Source: Parvularcula sp.
GTDB lineage: Bacteria; Pseudomonadota; Alphaproteobacteria; Caulobacterales; Parvularculaceae
Direction of reading: 5' to 3'
NCBI GenBank assembly: GCA_002704915.1
Contig: PAIP01000068.1
Location: forward strand, 1 to 64,000
DNA: 64,000 nt
Within the stretch, counting starts at the first letter, position 1. Every line of letters begins with the position of its first letter. A program made the position numbers and the translations under genes. The notes beneath the pieces are model-generated. The model saw only the letters and a program-made list of their open reading frames with translations, ran no database searches and had not been told where the DNA came from. Shown in pieces: positions 8,515-17,429 of this stretch.

Positions 8515-10317
8515 ATGAAAACGATCAACAAGAAACTCATGGTCGGCGCCGCCGCAGCAGCCATCGCATTGGGCGGCGTCGGCGTCAAAACCCGGTATTT
8601 TTCCAGCGATGATCAAATCGCCGGCGCGCCGTTCCTCCACCCGCTGCTGATCGCGCGCGCCGCCTGCGGCGAGGAGAATGGCGAGCTTTCCAAACGCCGG
8701 GCCTTTTTCATCAGAGCCGCGAGCGCCTATGCGGCGGAAATGGACGCGCCGGAGGCGGACGCCATGCTGCGCTCCGATCTCGGCGCCATTTCCTACGATA
8801 TCACCACAGCAAAGCCGGAAGCGCAGGCCTGGTTTAATCAGGGCCTCGCCCACACTTATAACTTCAATCACGGGGAAGCAGTGAAGGCGTTCAAACGCGC
8901 CCAGAACATCGATCCCGATTGCGCCATGTGCTATTGGGGCGAATCTTTCGCTTACGGTCCGAACATCAACGCGCCCATGGAAGCGGATGCTGTGACCCCG
9001 GCATGGAACGCGCTGCAGAAAGCCATGTCTTTGCGTTCCGAAGCGAGCGCGAAAGAACAGGCGATCATCAACGCGCTTCATTATCGCTATTCGGAAGTCC
9101 AGCCGGACGACCGCTCGAAGCTCGACAACGCCTTCGCCGACGCCATGGACGAGGTCGCGAAAAAATACCCTGAGGACGATTTCATCGCGGCCCTCGCGGT
9201 CGAAGCCAATATGGACACCCAGCCCTGGGACTACTGGGCCGATGGCGGGCGCACCCCCAAGGGCCGCACGGCGCGCAGCATTTCACTGCTGGAAAGCGTG
9301 CTGGCGCGCAGTCCGGACTGGCCGGCGGCGATCCATCTCTACATTCACATGACCGAAGCCTCGCGTGACCCTTACCGCGCGCTTGAACACGCAGACCGCC
9401 TCGGCGCCCTGACGCCCGCCCTCGGCCATCTCGTGCATATGCCGTCGCACACCTATTACGTGACCGGCAAGTTCAAGGAATCGCTGTCGCAGAACATCGA
9501 TGCGGTGGCGGCGGACGAAGCCTATCTCAACAGCGCTGACGCTTCGGTCATGTACGAGTATGGCTACTTTACGCACAACATCCACTTCGCCCTGACCTCG
9601 GCGCAGATGGCCGGCGACGGCGCGACTGCGCTCGCAATGTCGAAAAAACTCGATGAAAAACTGCCCGTGGAAATGGCCGCGGCGGCGCCTTTCGTGCAGC
9701 CGATCAAGGCCGCGCCCTATTACGCCATGGTGCAGTTCGCATCGCCGGAAGAGATTCTGGCGCTCGAAAGCCCGGGCGATGCGCTGCCCTTCCTGAAGGC
9801 CACATGGCATTACGCCCGCGGCGAAGCCTATGCCAAGATGGGCGACGCCGACGCGGCGATGAAAGAGGCCGAAGCGATCAGCGCTATTGCTGCTGAGGCG
9901 GATCTTTCGCCCCTCGTCAACGGTAATGTGCCGGCGCCTCAAGTGCTGGATATCGCACGGCTCACCGTGATCGCCAGGGCGAGCGCGGCGCAAGGCGATC
10001 TTTCAAGCGCTATTGAGTCCATGGAAGAAGCGACGGCCATTCAGGAAGACATTCCCTATATGGAGCCGCCCTGGTGGTACTATCCGTCGGCGCAAACGCT
10101 GGCCGCCTATCTTCTCGAGGACGGTCAGACCGAGCGCGCCGAACAGCTTTTCATCGAAACGCTCACGGAAAGCCCCAACAATGCGTGGGTGCTTTACGGC
10201 CTCGCCGAAAGCTACAAGCGCCAGGGCGACAAAAACGCCGCCAAATATGCGACGGCGCTTTTCAAGGATGCCTGGATCGGCGGCAGGAAAACCTATCCGA
10301 GCCTCGCCCAGCTTTAA
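8515..10317 (+). CDS. Secreted tetratricopeptide-repeat protein
   Basis: A 600-residue protein with an N-terminal hydrophobic export signal (basic start, Ala-rich core to about residue 24), so probably periplasmic. A TPR-like helical array begins near residue 100 (WFNQGLAHTYNFNHGEAVKAFKRAQ), directly followed by the family hallmark DPDCAMCYWGESFAYGPN containing a CxxC pair, and a C-terminal TPR (FIETLTESPNNAWVLYGLAESYKRQGD). Proteins of this type are widespread but uncharacterised; the CxxC could be structural or bind a metal or heme, though it is not a CxxCH. Strong ribosome site (AAGGGGAG). Monocistronic, ending at a good terminator. Confidence 0.85.
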   Translation: MKTINKKLMVGAAAAAIALGGVGVKTRYFSSDDQIAGAPFLHPLLIARAACGEENGELSKRRAFFIRAASAYAAEMDAPEADAMLRSDLGAISYDITTAKPEAQAWFNQGLAHTYNFNHGEAVKAFKRAQNIDPDCAMCYWGESFAYGPNINAPMEADAVTPAWNALQKAMSLRSEASAKEQAIINALHYRYSEVQPDDRSKLDNAFADAMDEVAKKYPEDDFIAALAVEANMDTQPWDYWADGGRTPKGRTARSISLLESVLARSPDWPAAIHLYIHMTEASRDPYRALEHADRLGALTPALGHLVHMPSHTYYVTGKFKESLSQNIDAVAADEAYLNSADASVMYEYGYFTHNIHFALTSAQMAGDGATALAMSKKLDEKLPVEMAAAAPFVQPIKAAPYYAMVQFASPEEILALESPGDALPFLKATWHYARGEAYAKMGDADAAMKEAEAISAIAAEADLSPLVNGNVPAPQVLDIARLTVIARASAAQGDLSSAIESMEEATAIQEDIPYMEPPWWYYPSAQTLAAYLLEDGQTERAEQLFIETLTESPNNAWVLYGLAESYKRQGDKNAAKYATALFKDAWIGGRKTYPSLAQL

Positions 10318-10370
10318 AACTTCACCCTCCTCCTCGCGCGGAGTTGCCCCCCCGCGCGGGGACCCTGTGA

Positions 10371-10410
10371 TCGCCCCAAAGGCCTGACTGGCGTTTTGGG
10401 GCGATTTTTT
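10371..10410 (+). terminator. Rho-independent terminator after the TPR gene
   Basis: Inverted repeat TCGCCCCAAA (10371-10380) with TTTGGGGCGA (10395-10404), a 10-bp stem, directly followed by six T residues. It ends the plus-strand TPR gene. Confidence 0.88.
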
Positions 10411-10432
10411 GTGGAGGGGGTTTAGCGAGCGG

Positions 10433-10639
10433 CTACTCAGCGCGATGCGCCAGCGCGGAGCGCAAAATCCAGTAGCCAGCCGCGATGCCGAGTATGGCCG
10501 AGATGACAAAGGTCGCGTCTAACATCGCAGCGCCGAGATGCGCCGCGGCCGCGGCCGCCCAAAGAACGGCTTCCGAAAACGCGAAACTTTCCGACGCCAC
10601 CAGAACCACGAGGGCGGCAATCCCGATCTTTTCAAGCAT
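10433..10639 (-). CDS. Small two-helix membrane protein
   Basis: A 68-residue protein made almost entirely of two hydrophobic segments (roughly residues 5-32, Ala-rich, and 39-60), ending in a short charged tail LAHRAE. Start chosen at MLEKIG at 10639; an upstream in-frame ATG at 10696 adds a non-hydrophobic stretch without obvious merit. It lies downstream of the Glu-Pro-repeat protein on the same strand and could be its operon partner. No family recognised. Confidence 0.6.
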   Translation of the reverse strand: MLEKIGIAALVVLVASESFAFSEAVLWAAAAAAHLGAAMLDATFVISAILGIAAGYWILRSALAHRAE

Positions 10640-10718
10640 TGGTCTCTCCGAAGAAAATGCGGATGGTATCTGGGGAACGATCCGCCAGGACGCCAATCAA
10701 AAATTGTTTCTGCAGGAA

Positions 10719-12170
10719 CTATTCCTCGTCATCCTCACGGATCTGCTCGCGGATTTCGTCGAGCTCTTCCTGGGTGTATTCGCCGTTCTCCCGGAGCGTC
10801 CATGACGGCTCGAAGCCGCGCGGGCCGATGCCCGGCCGGTTGCCCTCGACCCCGCGCATGATGTTGTCGTCGCCGGCGTCGGGCAGATTGTTGACGCTGT
10901 CCTGGGTGCGGCGGAAATCCTGCAGCGCCTCCATCTCCCCATAGTCGCGCTGCTCGCGCAAGGTCCTGACGACGGGCCCGGCGGTCGGCCCCGTGACGCC
11001 CCGCTCGCGGTCGCCTTTCAGGAGCTCCGTCGCCCGGCTCCAGTCCTCGCCGCTGGCGCCCGGACGCCAGCCGGAGCGGATCTCCGTGCGGCCGGCGCAT
11101 TCCTCCTGCTTGTCCGCATCGGTGAATTCCTCGGGACAAAAGATCGCGACCACGCCTGAATCGCCCGGCAGGATCGCCGCCGCCCCCTCGGGTAGGTCCG
11201 CGCCGCCTTCCATGCCCGGCAGCGCCACCCGGGGCATGGTGAAGGTGCGCCCGCCAAACACCGGCTCCTCATCGAACATGTCGTCATTGGCCGGCGCTTC
11301 TTCTTCCGGCGCAGGAGGCGTGTCCTCAGCCAGCACCGGCTCTTCGGGTTCGGCGTCCTCGCCTTGCGCCGGCTCCTGGCTCAGATCCTCGCCCTCGCCC
11401 TCTTCCTCGCCCACAAGCTCATCGAGCCCGGCGAGCGGATCGGTCTCAGGCTCCACGTCGACGACGGGCCGGTCGGCTTCGGGTTCCGGCTGAAGCGGCT
11501 CTTCCTCAGGGGCCGGCGCGATGAACTCGTCCCGCGCGGTCGGCACAGGGTCCGGAATGAACGGCTCCGGGTCTTCCGCCGGCGGGGCGAATTGCGGTTC
11601 GAGATCGAGATTGAGCTCCGGTTCAGGTTCCGGCTCGGGTTCAGGTTCAGGCTCGGGCTCCTCCACGATTTCCGGTTCCGGCTCAGGTTCGGGCTCCGGT
11701 TCTGGCTGTGGTTCCGGCTCAGGTTCTGGTTCCGGCTCAGGCTCCGGCTGCTCGATGGGCTCGGGCGCTGGTTCAGGCTCCGGTTCCGGCTCTGGCTCCG
11801 GCTCGGGTTCAGGCTCAGGTTCGGGTTCTGGCGCAAGATCGGGATCGCGCAGATCGAGGTCGAGCGGCAGAGGCTCGACCAGCGTCACCTGAATGAAATC
11901 GCTCGGCGCATTGGGGATCCAGATCCGTACCTTGGCGAAGGTGGAGAGCAGCGTCAGCACCACAATATTGATCGCAAGCGCCAGCGTGATCGCCGCCCGC
12001 TGGCGGCGTTTGTCCGTTTCGCCGAGATAATCGAGAAAGCGCCGGCTCGCGCGCCCCCAGGGACCGTAGGCTTTTCCCCATGCGTTGCGGATGCTGGCGA
12101 GCCCCGAGCGCAGCGGCGCCCGGCGGCCCGGCTTTCTCTCCGCTTCCGGTGTCTTCGGCTTTCCGATCAT
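10719..12170 (-). CDS. Membrane-anchored Glu-Pro repeat protein (TonB-like architecture)
   Basis: A 483-residue protein with a basic cytoplasmic N-terminus (about 60 residues), one membrane helix (about 60-80), then a roughly 70-residue Glu-Pro dipeptide run (about 113-185) that should form a stiff extended rod across the periplasm, an acidic Pro-rich region, and a C-terminal globular part containing two Cys (about 345-365). The layout resembles TonB or TolA spanning proteins, but no TonB C-terminal domain is visible, so calling it TonB would be unsafe. The C-terminal tail is strongly acidic. No exbB/exbD neighbours. It diverges from purD. Confidence 0.8.
   Translation of the reverse strand: MIGKPKTPEAERKPGRRAPLRSGLASIRNAWGKAYGPWGRASRRFLDYLGETDKRRQRAAITLALAINIVVLTLLSTFAKVRIWIPNAPSDFIQVTLVEPLPLDLDLRDPDLAPEPEPEPEPEPEPEPEPEPEPAPEPIEQPEPEPEPEPEPEPQPEPEPEPEPEPEIVEEPEPEPEPEPEPEPELNLDLEPQFAPPAEDPEPFIPDPVPTARDEFIAPAPEEEPLQPEPEADRPVVDVEPETDPLAGLDELVGEEEGEGEDLSQEPAQGEDAEPEEPVLAEDTPPAPEEEAPANDDMFDEEPVFGGRTFTMPRVALPGMEGGADLPEGAAAILPGDSGVVAIFCPEEFTDADKQEECAGRTEIRSGWRPGASGEDWSRATELLKGDRERGVTGPTAGPVVRTLREQRDYGEMEALQDFRRTQDSVNNLPDAGDDNIMRGVEGNRPGIGPRGFEPSWTLRENGEYTQEELDEIREQIREDDEE
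11615..11834. repeat. Glu-Pro coding hexanucleotide tandem repeat
   Basis: A low-complexity tract of GGTTCN/GGCTCN-type hexamers on the plus strand (GAGCCN/GAACCN on the coding strand) encodes alternating Glu-Pro, broken by short interruptions (Ala-Pro, Ile-Glu-Gln, Gln-Pro, Ile-Val-Glu). Codons vary within the array, arguing that the repeat is maintained at protein level and is not a recent simple expansion. Length polymorphism by slippage is likely. Confidence 0.9.
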
Positions 12171-12195
12171 GCGACAGTGGGCTGACTGGCTGGGG

Positions 12196-12233
12196 GTTGA
12201 TCGGCTGGATGTTGATCGCCGAAAAGTTGATCG
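12196..12233. repeat. Three GTTGATCG direct repeats with a 15-bp period
   Basis: GTTGATCG starts at 12196, 12211 and 12226, exactly 15 bases apart, in the short gap between the divergent Glu-Pro-repeat gene and purD. The intervening seven bases differ. This could be a tandem protein-binding site or chance residue of a former coding repeat. Confidence 0.6.
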
Positions 12234-12283
12234 CGAAGGCGCCGCCGCTTAAAGCCACATTGCGAAACAAGGAGATCGGCCAA

Positions 12284-13558
12284 GTGAAAGTCCTGTTGGT
12301 TGGCGGCGGCGGCAGAGAGCATGCGCTGGGCTGGAAAATCGCGCAAAGTCCGGAATTGTCAAAGCTCTATCTGGCGCCTGGAAGCGCGGGGCTCAATCGT
12401 CTTGGCGAAAAATTGTCCTTCGGAGACGGCGAATTGCAAGCCATTGCTGGTTTCGCCGCCGAAAACGCCGTGGACCTTGTGGTGGTGGGCCCCGAAGCGC
12501 CGCTCGCCGCCGGCCTCGCCGATCTTTTGGCGGCGAAAAACGTTCCCTGTTTCGGGCCGTCAAAGGCCGCCGCACAGCTCGAATCGTCAAAAAGCTTCAT
12601 GAAGGACGTGGCGAGCGAGGCGGGCGCGCCGACTGCCCGCTTTGGGAGGTTCACCGAGATCGCCCCCGCCAAAGCGTTCCTGCGCAATGAGACCGCGCCT
12701 TACGTCATCAAGGCGGACGGCCTCGCCGCGGGCAAGGGCGTTGTTATCGCCGAGACGTTGAAAGACGCCGATGCGGCGGTGGAAGACATGCTGGGCGGAC
12801 GCTTCGGCGCAGCCAGCGCGGCCATCGTCATTGAGGAATTCATGCGCGGCGAGGAAGCGAGCTTCTTCGCCATCACTGACGGCGAAACCATCCTGCCCCT
12901 TATCGACGCGCAGGATCACAAGCGCGCCTATGACGGAGATCAAGGCCCGAACACCGGCGGCATGGGCGCCTATTCCCCGGCGCCGGTCTTCACCGACAAA
13001 GTCCGTGAGCGGACAATGAAGGAAATCATCGAACCGGTGGTTGCGGAAATGAAAAAACGTGGAACGCCTTATACAGGCGTTCTGTACGCCGGATTGATGA
13101 TCGAAAACGAACAGCCGCGCCTCGTCGAATTCAATGCGCGCTTCGGCGATCCCGAATGCCAGATCCTGATGCGGCGGTTGAAGAGCGACCTGCTGCCTGT
13201 TCTTTACAAGGCGGCGACCGGAAAACTGAAGGGCGCAACGCTCGACTGGTCCGATGAAGCGGCCGCGCTCGTGGTCATGGCCGCCGACGGTTATCCCGGC
13301 GCCTACAAGAAAGGCTCCGAGATCAAGGGCGTCGAGGCGGCGAACGCCCTGCCCGGCGTCGTCGTTTTCCAGGCGGGCGTGAAAGAAGAAAACGGCAGGC
13401 TGCTGGCCAATGGCGGGCGTGTCTTGAACGTCACCGCCATGGGCAAGGATATCCGGGAGGCTGTTGAACGCGCCTATGCCGGCGTCGAGGCTATCGACTG
13501 GCCGGAAGGGTTTTACCGCAAGGACATCGGCTGGCGCGCGCTGGAGAGGGATGCGTGA
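12284..13558 (+). CDS. purD: Phosphoribosylamine-glycine ligase (GARS)
   Basis: A 424-residue ATP-grasp enzyme for step two of de novo purine synthesis (5-phosphoribosylamine + glycine + ATP to GAR). The start VKVLLVGGGGREHALGWKI is classical, as are GPEAPLAAGLADLL, KADGLAAGKGV, EEFMRGEEASFFA, DHKRAYDGDQGPNTGGMGAY and EFNARFGDPECQ. The GTG at 12284 has AAGGAG upstream; the frame is open to 12080 but that portion overlaps the divergent gene and lacks similarity. Its stop overlaps the GTG of the next gene (GTGA). purD near xseA, DUF2093 and lpxK is an arrangement recurring in Alphaproteobacteria. Confidence 0.97.
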   Translation: MKVLLVGGGGREHALGWKIAQSPELSKLYLAPGSAGLNRLGEKLSFGDGELQAIAGFAAENAVDLVVVGPEAPLAAGLADLLAAKNVPCFGPSKAAAQLESSKSFMKDVASEAGAPTARFGRFTEIAPAKAFLRNETAPYVIKADGLAAGKGVVIAETLKDADAAVEDMLGGRFGAASAAIVIEEFMRGEEASFFAITDGETILPLIDAQDHKRAYDGDQGPNTGGMGAYSPAPVFTDKVRERTMKEIIEPVVAEMKKRGTPYTGVLYAGLMIENEQPRLVEFNARFGDPECQILMRRLKSDLLPVLYKAATGKLKGATLDWSDEAAALVVMAADGYPGAYKKGSEIKGVEAANALPGVVVFQAGVKEENGRLLANGGRVLNVTAMGKDIREAVERAYAGVEAIDWPEGFYRKDIGWRALERDA

Positions 13559-14445
13559 TCGCGCTTGAAGAATGGCGCAAGGCGGCGCGCGACTTTTACT
13601 GCGCGGGCAATCGCATCGCCTATTGGGCGCCGGACCGGCCGGACGCGCAAAAGCCCTGGCTCCTGCTCATTCACGGCTTTCCGACCTCGTCATGGGACTG
13701 GTCGGCCCTGTGGCTGGAGCTTGAAAAACATTTCAACCTCGCCGCCCTCGACATGCTCGGCTTCGGGCTTTCCGACAAGCCGGCGAATATCCGTTATTCG
13801 ATTCTCGATCAGGCGGATCTGCAGGAAGCGCTGCTTGAACATCTGGGCGTCAGCGAAGCGCATCTGCTGGTCCATGACTACGGAAACACGGTGGGTCAGG
13901 AATTGCTGGCGCGCCAGAACGACCGGTCTTTAAGTTTCGCGCTCAAATCGCTGGTGTTCCTCAATGGCGGGCTTTTCCCGGAACAGCATCGCGCGCGGCC
14001 CATCCAGAAACTCGGGTTATCACCGCTAGGTCCGTTTATCGGCATGGTGATGACGCGTGACAAGCTGCGCAACAATTTCGACGAGATTTTCGGGGCCGAG
14101 ACCAAAGCGAGCGATGAAGAAATCGACGGTCACTGGGCGCTGATAAACGAGAACAAAGGCCGGCGCGTCTTTCACAAGCTGCTGCAGTATATCCCCGAGC
14201 GTCAGGTGATGCGTTCGCGCTGGGTCGGCGCGCTGAAAGAAGCGACAATCCCGTTGCGCCTCATTGACGGCGGCGCGGACCCGGTCTCCGGCAAGCATCT
14301 TTACGACTATTATCGCGAACAGATTCCGAACGCCGACGCCGTTCTCCTGGAGGATATCGGCCACTATCCGCAAACCGAAGCGCCTGACCGCGTGCTTTCC
14401 GCATTCTTCGATTTTCACCGCAAGCTGAGGACCGTTTCCCCATGA
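13555..14445 (+). CDS. Alpha/beta hydrolase, MEST/haloalkane dehalogenase-like
   Basis: A 296-residue alpha/beta hydrolase. The oxyanion HGFPTSSWDW block is followed by a nucleophile elbow LLVHDYGNTVGQELL, in which the nucleophile is Asp rather than Ser, as in haloalkane dehalogenases, epoxide hydrolases and the MEST/PEG1 group; the catalytic His is in EDIGHYPQTE. The HDYGNTVGQELL block is closest to MEST-type proteins whose substrates are unknown. The GTG start overlaps the purD stop and its own stop overlaps the next ATG, so it is in an operon with purD and the GDT1-like gene. Confidence 0.85.
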   Translation: MIALEEWRKAARDFYCAGNRIAYWAPDRPDAQKPWLLLIHGFPTSSWDWSALWLELEKHFNLAALDMLGFGLSDKPANIRYSILDQADLQEALLEHLGVSEAHLLVHDYGNTVGQELLARQNDRSLSFALKSLVFLNGGLFPEQHRARPIQKLGLSPLGPFIGMVMTRDKLRNNFDEIFGAETKASDEEIDGHWALINENKGRRVFHKLLQYIPERQVMRSRWVGALKEATIPLRLIDGGADPVSGKHLYDYYREQIPNADAVLLEDIGHYPQTEAPDRVLSAFFDFHRKLRTVSP

Positions 14446-14720
14446 CCGCCTTTGTCTCGATTTTCATCACTGTCTTCCTCGCCGAACTTGGCGATAAAAC
14501 CCAGCTTGCAACGGTGCTGTTCGCCAGCGATGGCGGCAAATCGAAGCTGATGGTGTTTGCGGCGGCGGGCCTCGCCCTCGTCGCCTCAACCGGACTGGCG
14601 GTTCTCGCGGGCGCCGCCGCGGACAAATGGCTTTCGGCGCTGCCTTTGAAGCTTATCGCGGGCGCAGGATTTGTTATCATTGGCGCGCTCATGATCCTCG
14701 ATCATGTCCGCGCCGGATAA
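14442..14720 (+). CDS. UPF0016/GDT1 (TMEM165) family half-size cation transporter
   Basis: A 92-residue membrane protein with one copy of the family signature E-x-G-D-K-T (AELGDKTQLATVLFA) in its first helix and two further hydrophobic segments. Full-length GDT1 proteins have two such repeats; this is the half-size form that must dimerise to form the cation path. The family exports Mn2+ or exchanges Ca2+/Mn2+. Overlaps the preceding hydrolase by four bases. The metal specificity is inferred from family knowledge only. Confidence 0.88.
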   Translation: MTAFVSIFITVFLAELGDKTQLATVLFASDGGKSKLMVFAAAGLALVASTGLAVLAGAAADKWLSALPLKLIAGAGFVIIGALMILDHVRAG

Positions 14721-14749
14721 AACGAACAAACGCCAAAAAAGGACCAGAT

Positions 14750-15811
14750 ATGACCGACGCATCGGACTTCACCGGATTTCAAGAAACGCCGGAGCATCTG
14801 AAATTCGATGAGGCCGCACTCGACGCCTATATGCGCGAGAATGTGGAAGGCTATACGGGCCCGCTGACCGTCAAGAAGTTCAAGGGCGGGCAGTCGAACC
14901 CCACCTATCTTTTGACGACGCCGGCGAAGAAATACGTTCTGCGCCGCAAGCCGCCGGGCAAGCTTCTCCCCTCGGCTCATGCGGTCGACCGGGAATACCG
15001 GGTAATGACCGCGCTTGGAGGCGAAGATTTCCCTGTGCCGAAAACCTATGCGCTCTGTGAGGACGAAAGCGTCGTCGGCACCACCTTCTTCATTATGGAT
15101 TTCGTCGAGGGCCGCATCTTCTGGGACGCGAGTCTGCCCGAGGTGGAAAAAGATGACCGCAAACCGCTCTATCACGCGCTGATCGACACGCTCGCCGATC
15201 TTCACAATGTGGATTACAAAAAGGCGGGGCTCAATGATTACGGCAAGCCCGGCAACTATTTCGAGCGCCAGATCGGGCGCTGGTCGAAACAATATGAGGC
15301 GGCGGAAACCTCGACCATTGAAGAGATGAACAATCTCATGAAATGGCTGCCGACGGCGATCCCCGACGACGATGCGACTTCCATCGTTCACGGCGACTAT
15401 CGTTTCGACAACGCCATCATGCATCCAAGCGAGCCGAAAGTGCTGGCCATGCTCGACTGGGAATTGTCGACGCTGGGCCACCCCCTCGCCGACTTCACCT
15501 ATTTCCTGATGGTCTGGCACATGCCGGCGAGTGTGCGCGGCGGCCTCATGGGCGCCGACCTTGAGGCGCTCGGCATTCCTACCGTCGATGAAGCGGTGGC
15601 GCGCTATTCGAAACGCACGGGCCGCGACGGCGTGCCGGATGTGGATTTCTGCCTCGCTTACAACATGTTCCGCCTCGCCTCGATCATTCAGGGCGTTTAT
15701 GCGCGCTCGCTACAAGGCAACGCGTCGTCTCCCGCCGCAAAAGAAATGGGCGCGCAGGTGCAGCCCCTCGCCGCGCTGGCGTGGAGTTTTGCGCAGAAGG
15801 CGGGGGCTTAA
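14750..15811 (+). CDS. APH-fold phosphotransferase (ACAD10/11 N-domain-like)
   Basis: A 353-residue aminoglycoside-phosphotransferase-fold kinase. Visible motifs: KKFKGGQSNPTYLL (nucleotide loop), VLRRKPPGKLLPSAHAVDREY (ATP-binding Lys and Glu), the catalytic loop IVHGDYRFDN and the metal site LDWELSTLGHPLAD. This subgroup is linked to fatty-acid and hydroxyacyl metabolism through fusion to acyl-CoA dehydrogenases (ACAD10/11), rather than antibiotic resistance. Start at the ATG with AAAAGGACC upstream; it lies 29 bases after the GDT1-like gene. Confidence 0.9.
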   Translation: MTDASDFTGFQETPEHLKFDEAALDAYMRENVEGYTGPLTVKKFKGGQSNPTYLLTTPAKKYVLRRKPPGKLLPSAHAVDREYRVMTALGGEDFPVPKTYALCEDESVVGTTFFIMDFVEGRIFWDASLPEVEKDDRKPLYHALIDTLADLHNVDYKKAGLNDYGKPGNYFERQIGRWSKQYEAAETSTIEEMNNLMKWLPTAIPDDDATSIVHGDYRFDNAIMHPSEPKVLAMLDWELSTLGHPLADFTYFLMVWHMPASVRGGLMGADLEALGIPTVDEAVARYSKRTGRDGVPDVDFCLAYNMFRLASIIQGVYARSLQGNASSPAAKEMGAQVQPLAALAWSFAQKAGA

Positions 15812-15827
15812 TTACAACTTGGCCGTC

Positions 15828-15950
15828 GGCTTTTCCTCCCCCGTTTACGGGGGAGGTGTCTGCGAAGCAGACGGAGGGGGTGGACTCTTGCCCCCATCGG
15901 TCGCTTCGCGACCACTTCCCCCGCAAGCGGGGGAAGAGAATGTCACTCTT
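15828..15950. repeat. Intergenic palindromic GC-rich repeat element
   Basis: A mosaic of short hairpins: CCCCCGTTTACGGGGG, TCTGCGAAGCAGA, GGTCGCTTCGCGACC and CTTCCCCCGCAAGCGGGGGAAG. Such strings of nested hairpins between genes are typical of the dispersed non-coding repeats of Alphaproteobacteria. It lies between the convergent APH-like kinase and flippase genes, so it may double as a transcription stop. Shorter related stretches appear near 10330-10362 and 31639-31663. Confidence 0.75.
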
Positions 15951-17271
15951 TCAACAACGCCACTAACAACACCCCAATCAAAACCGCCCACCCCGTCATG
16001 ATGGCGAGCGGCGCGGCGATGACGCCGACGGCCGTCAGCATCAGGAATAAAAATCCGAGATGCGCAATTGCCGCCGCCACTTGTCCCGTCAGCGCCCACC
16101 CTGCGCGCCCGCGCGCGAGCACCGCTGACTCAAGCCCCAGCGATGCAATCTGGAAGAGCTGCGCAAAGGCCATGAGCGCGATCAGCGGCGCCGCGGCGGC
16201 GAACTCTTCCCCGCCGACGCCCACCGCCAGCGGACGGCGGAGCAGGAAATACAATCCGACAATGGGCGCCGCGATAAGGATCGCCGTGCCGATGGACTGG
16301 AACGCCACTCTCGCCATCTTGTGGCGGCCCTCTTCCGCCTCGATCTTCGACAGCTCCGGAAAGCTCGCATGGTTGAACATGGTGACAGGCTGCGCCAGCA
16401 CATTGGCGAGATTGTAAGCGAGCTTGAACAACCCCGCCGCCGCCGGGCCGAGAACGCCGCCGACGATCAGGATCGGCACATTATTGTGCATGAGATCGAT
16501 GGAGCTTGAGAGATTGGTCTTGATCATGAAGGGAAGCCAGGCCTTGTCGGGCTTCCTGTCGGTCTCGCCGAAAATCTGGGGCGTCTGGTTTTTCTGTCTA
16601 AGCTCGCGCCAGCCGAGCACCCAGAGGCTCGTCCCATGCACAAAGACGCTGGCGATCCAGACCACGAGAAAAGCGCCGAGGTTCGCTTCGGTGAGCCACA
16701 GAATAATCGCGCCGATGAAACGGATCAGCGGCATCAGGGTCAGTTGCCAGCCGAGCAGTTTGAACTTGTCGTAAAGCCGCAACACGCCTGTGGGCGTGGC
16801 GGCGATCAAAAACGGCGTTGCAAAACAATAAACGGTGATGAGCCCGCGAATATCCTCCGACCACCCGAAGGCGCGCGCCGCAAAGGGCGCAAGGCCGAGC
16901 GCAATCGCCACCGAAGCGACGCCGCTTAAAAGGTCGAGACGGATCGTATAGCGCAATAGATCTTTCAGCCGCGCTTCGTCGCCGGCGCGGATCAAAGGCG
17001 CCCCGAAGCGGATCACCGCCTGCCAGGATTGAAACCGCGCGACGCCGGCGATCACCTGGGCGTAGGCGTGGGCGAGGACAAGCGCGCCCATCCCCTCCGG
17101 CCCCAGCCCGCGGGCCGCGATGGCGAGATAGGCGAGACTTAACACCCCGCCCGCAGCCTTGCCCGAGAGAAGCTTGCCGGCGTTCGCCATGATGCGGCGC
17201 ACGGGCCCGCCTGCCAGATTTCCCTCGCCGGATTTTCCGGGCGCTGCCTTCTGCGTTTCGCCGATTGTCAT
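15943..17271 (-). CDS. Oligosaccharide/lipopolysaccharide flippase, Wzx-like (MOP superfamily)
   Basis: A 442-residue polytopic membrane protein, about 12 predicted helices, with the family entry KAAGGVLSLAYLAIAARGLGPEGMGALVLAH that matches Wzx/RfbX-type flippases (loss of the lipid anchor, a layered helix 1 and a GLGPE-G loop). It should move an undecaprenyl-linked glycan or another lipid-linked intermediate across the inner membrane. Start at the ATG of MTIGETQK; a TTG at 17313 is an alternative. It diverges from the ATP-grasp/nucleotidyltransferase pair across a 158-bp gap. No glycosyltransferase genes sit beside it, which is unusual for a Wzx. Confidence 0.85.
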   Translation of the reverse strand: MTIGETQKAAPGKSGEGNLAGGPVRRIMANAGKLLSGKAAGGVLSLAYLAIAARGLGPEGMGALVLAHAYAQVIAGVARFQSWQAVIRFGAPLIRAGDEARLKDLLRYTIRLDLLSGVASVAIALGLAPFAARAFGWSEDIRGLITVYCFATPFLIAATPTGVLRLYDKFKLLGWQLTLMPLIRFIGAIILWLTEANLGAFLVVWIASVFVHGTSLWVLGWRELRQKNQTPQIFGETDRKPDKAWLPFMIKTNLSSSIDLMHNNVPILIVGGVLGPAAAGLFKLAYNLANVLAQPVTMFNHASFPELSKIEAEEGRHKMARVAFQSIGTAILIAAPIVGLYFLLRRPLAVGVGGEEFAAAAPLIALMAFAQLFQIASLGLESAVLARGRAGWALTGQVAAAIAHLGFLFLMLTAVGVIAAPLAIMTGWAVLIGVLLVALLKE

Positions 17272-17313
17272 TTGCCGCCCAAATGCTTCTTCCGGTTGTG
17301 AAATACCGTTCAA

Positions 17314-17342
17314 TTGACGGTGTTTTCAATCAGTCTTATATG
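17314..17342 (+). promoter_or_regulatory. Putative sigma70 promoter for the ATP-grasp/nucleotidyltransferase genes
   Basis: TTGACG (17314-17319) and TATATG (17337-17342) with exactly 17 bases between them, pointing at the gene starting at 17430. The box matches are good for this GC-rich genome and the stretch is AT-rich. Confidence 0.5.
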
Positions 17343-17429
17343 CGGATCAGCCCCGGGGGAAGGAAATGCGCGGTCCGCCGGGGTTTTCTCGTTTCGGGTT
17401 CTCCCCTTGGCGCGCTTTCTGGACGTTTC

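Noticed and set aside
11615-11834. Glu-Pro repeat considered as a CRISPR-like or minisatellite array
   Set aside because: There are no unique spacers of constant length; the tract is a continuous in-frame hexamer run inside a gene.
11364-12185. Arg/Phe/Leu-rich reading frame opposite the Glu-Pro repeat gene
   Set aside because: It is the reverse complement of the Glu-Pro hexamers; such frames arise automatically from the repeat.
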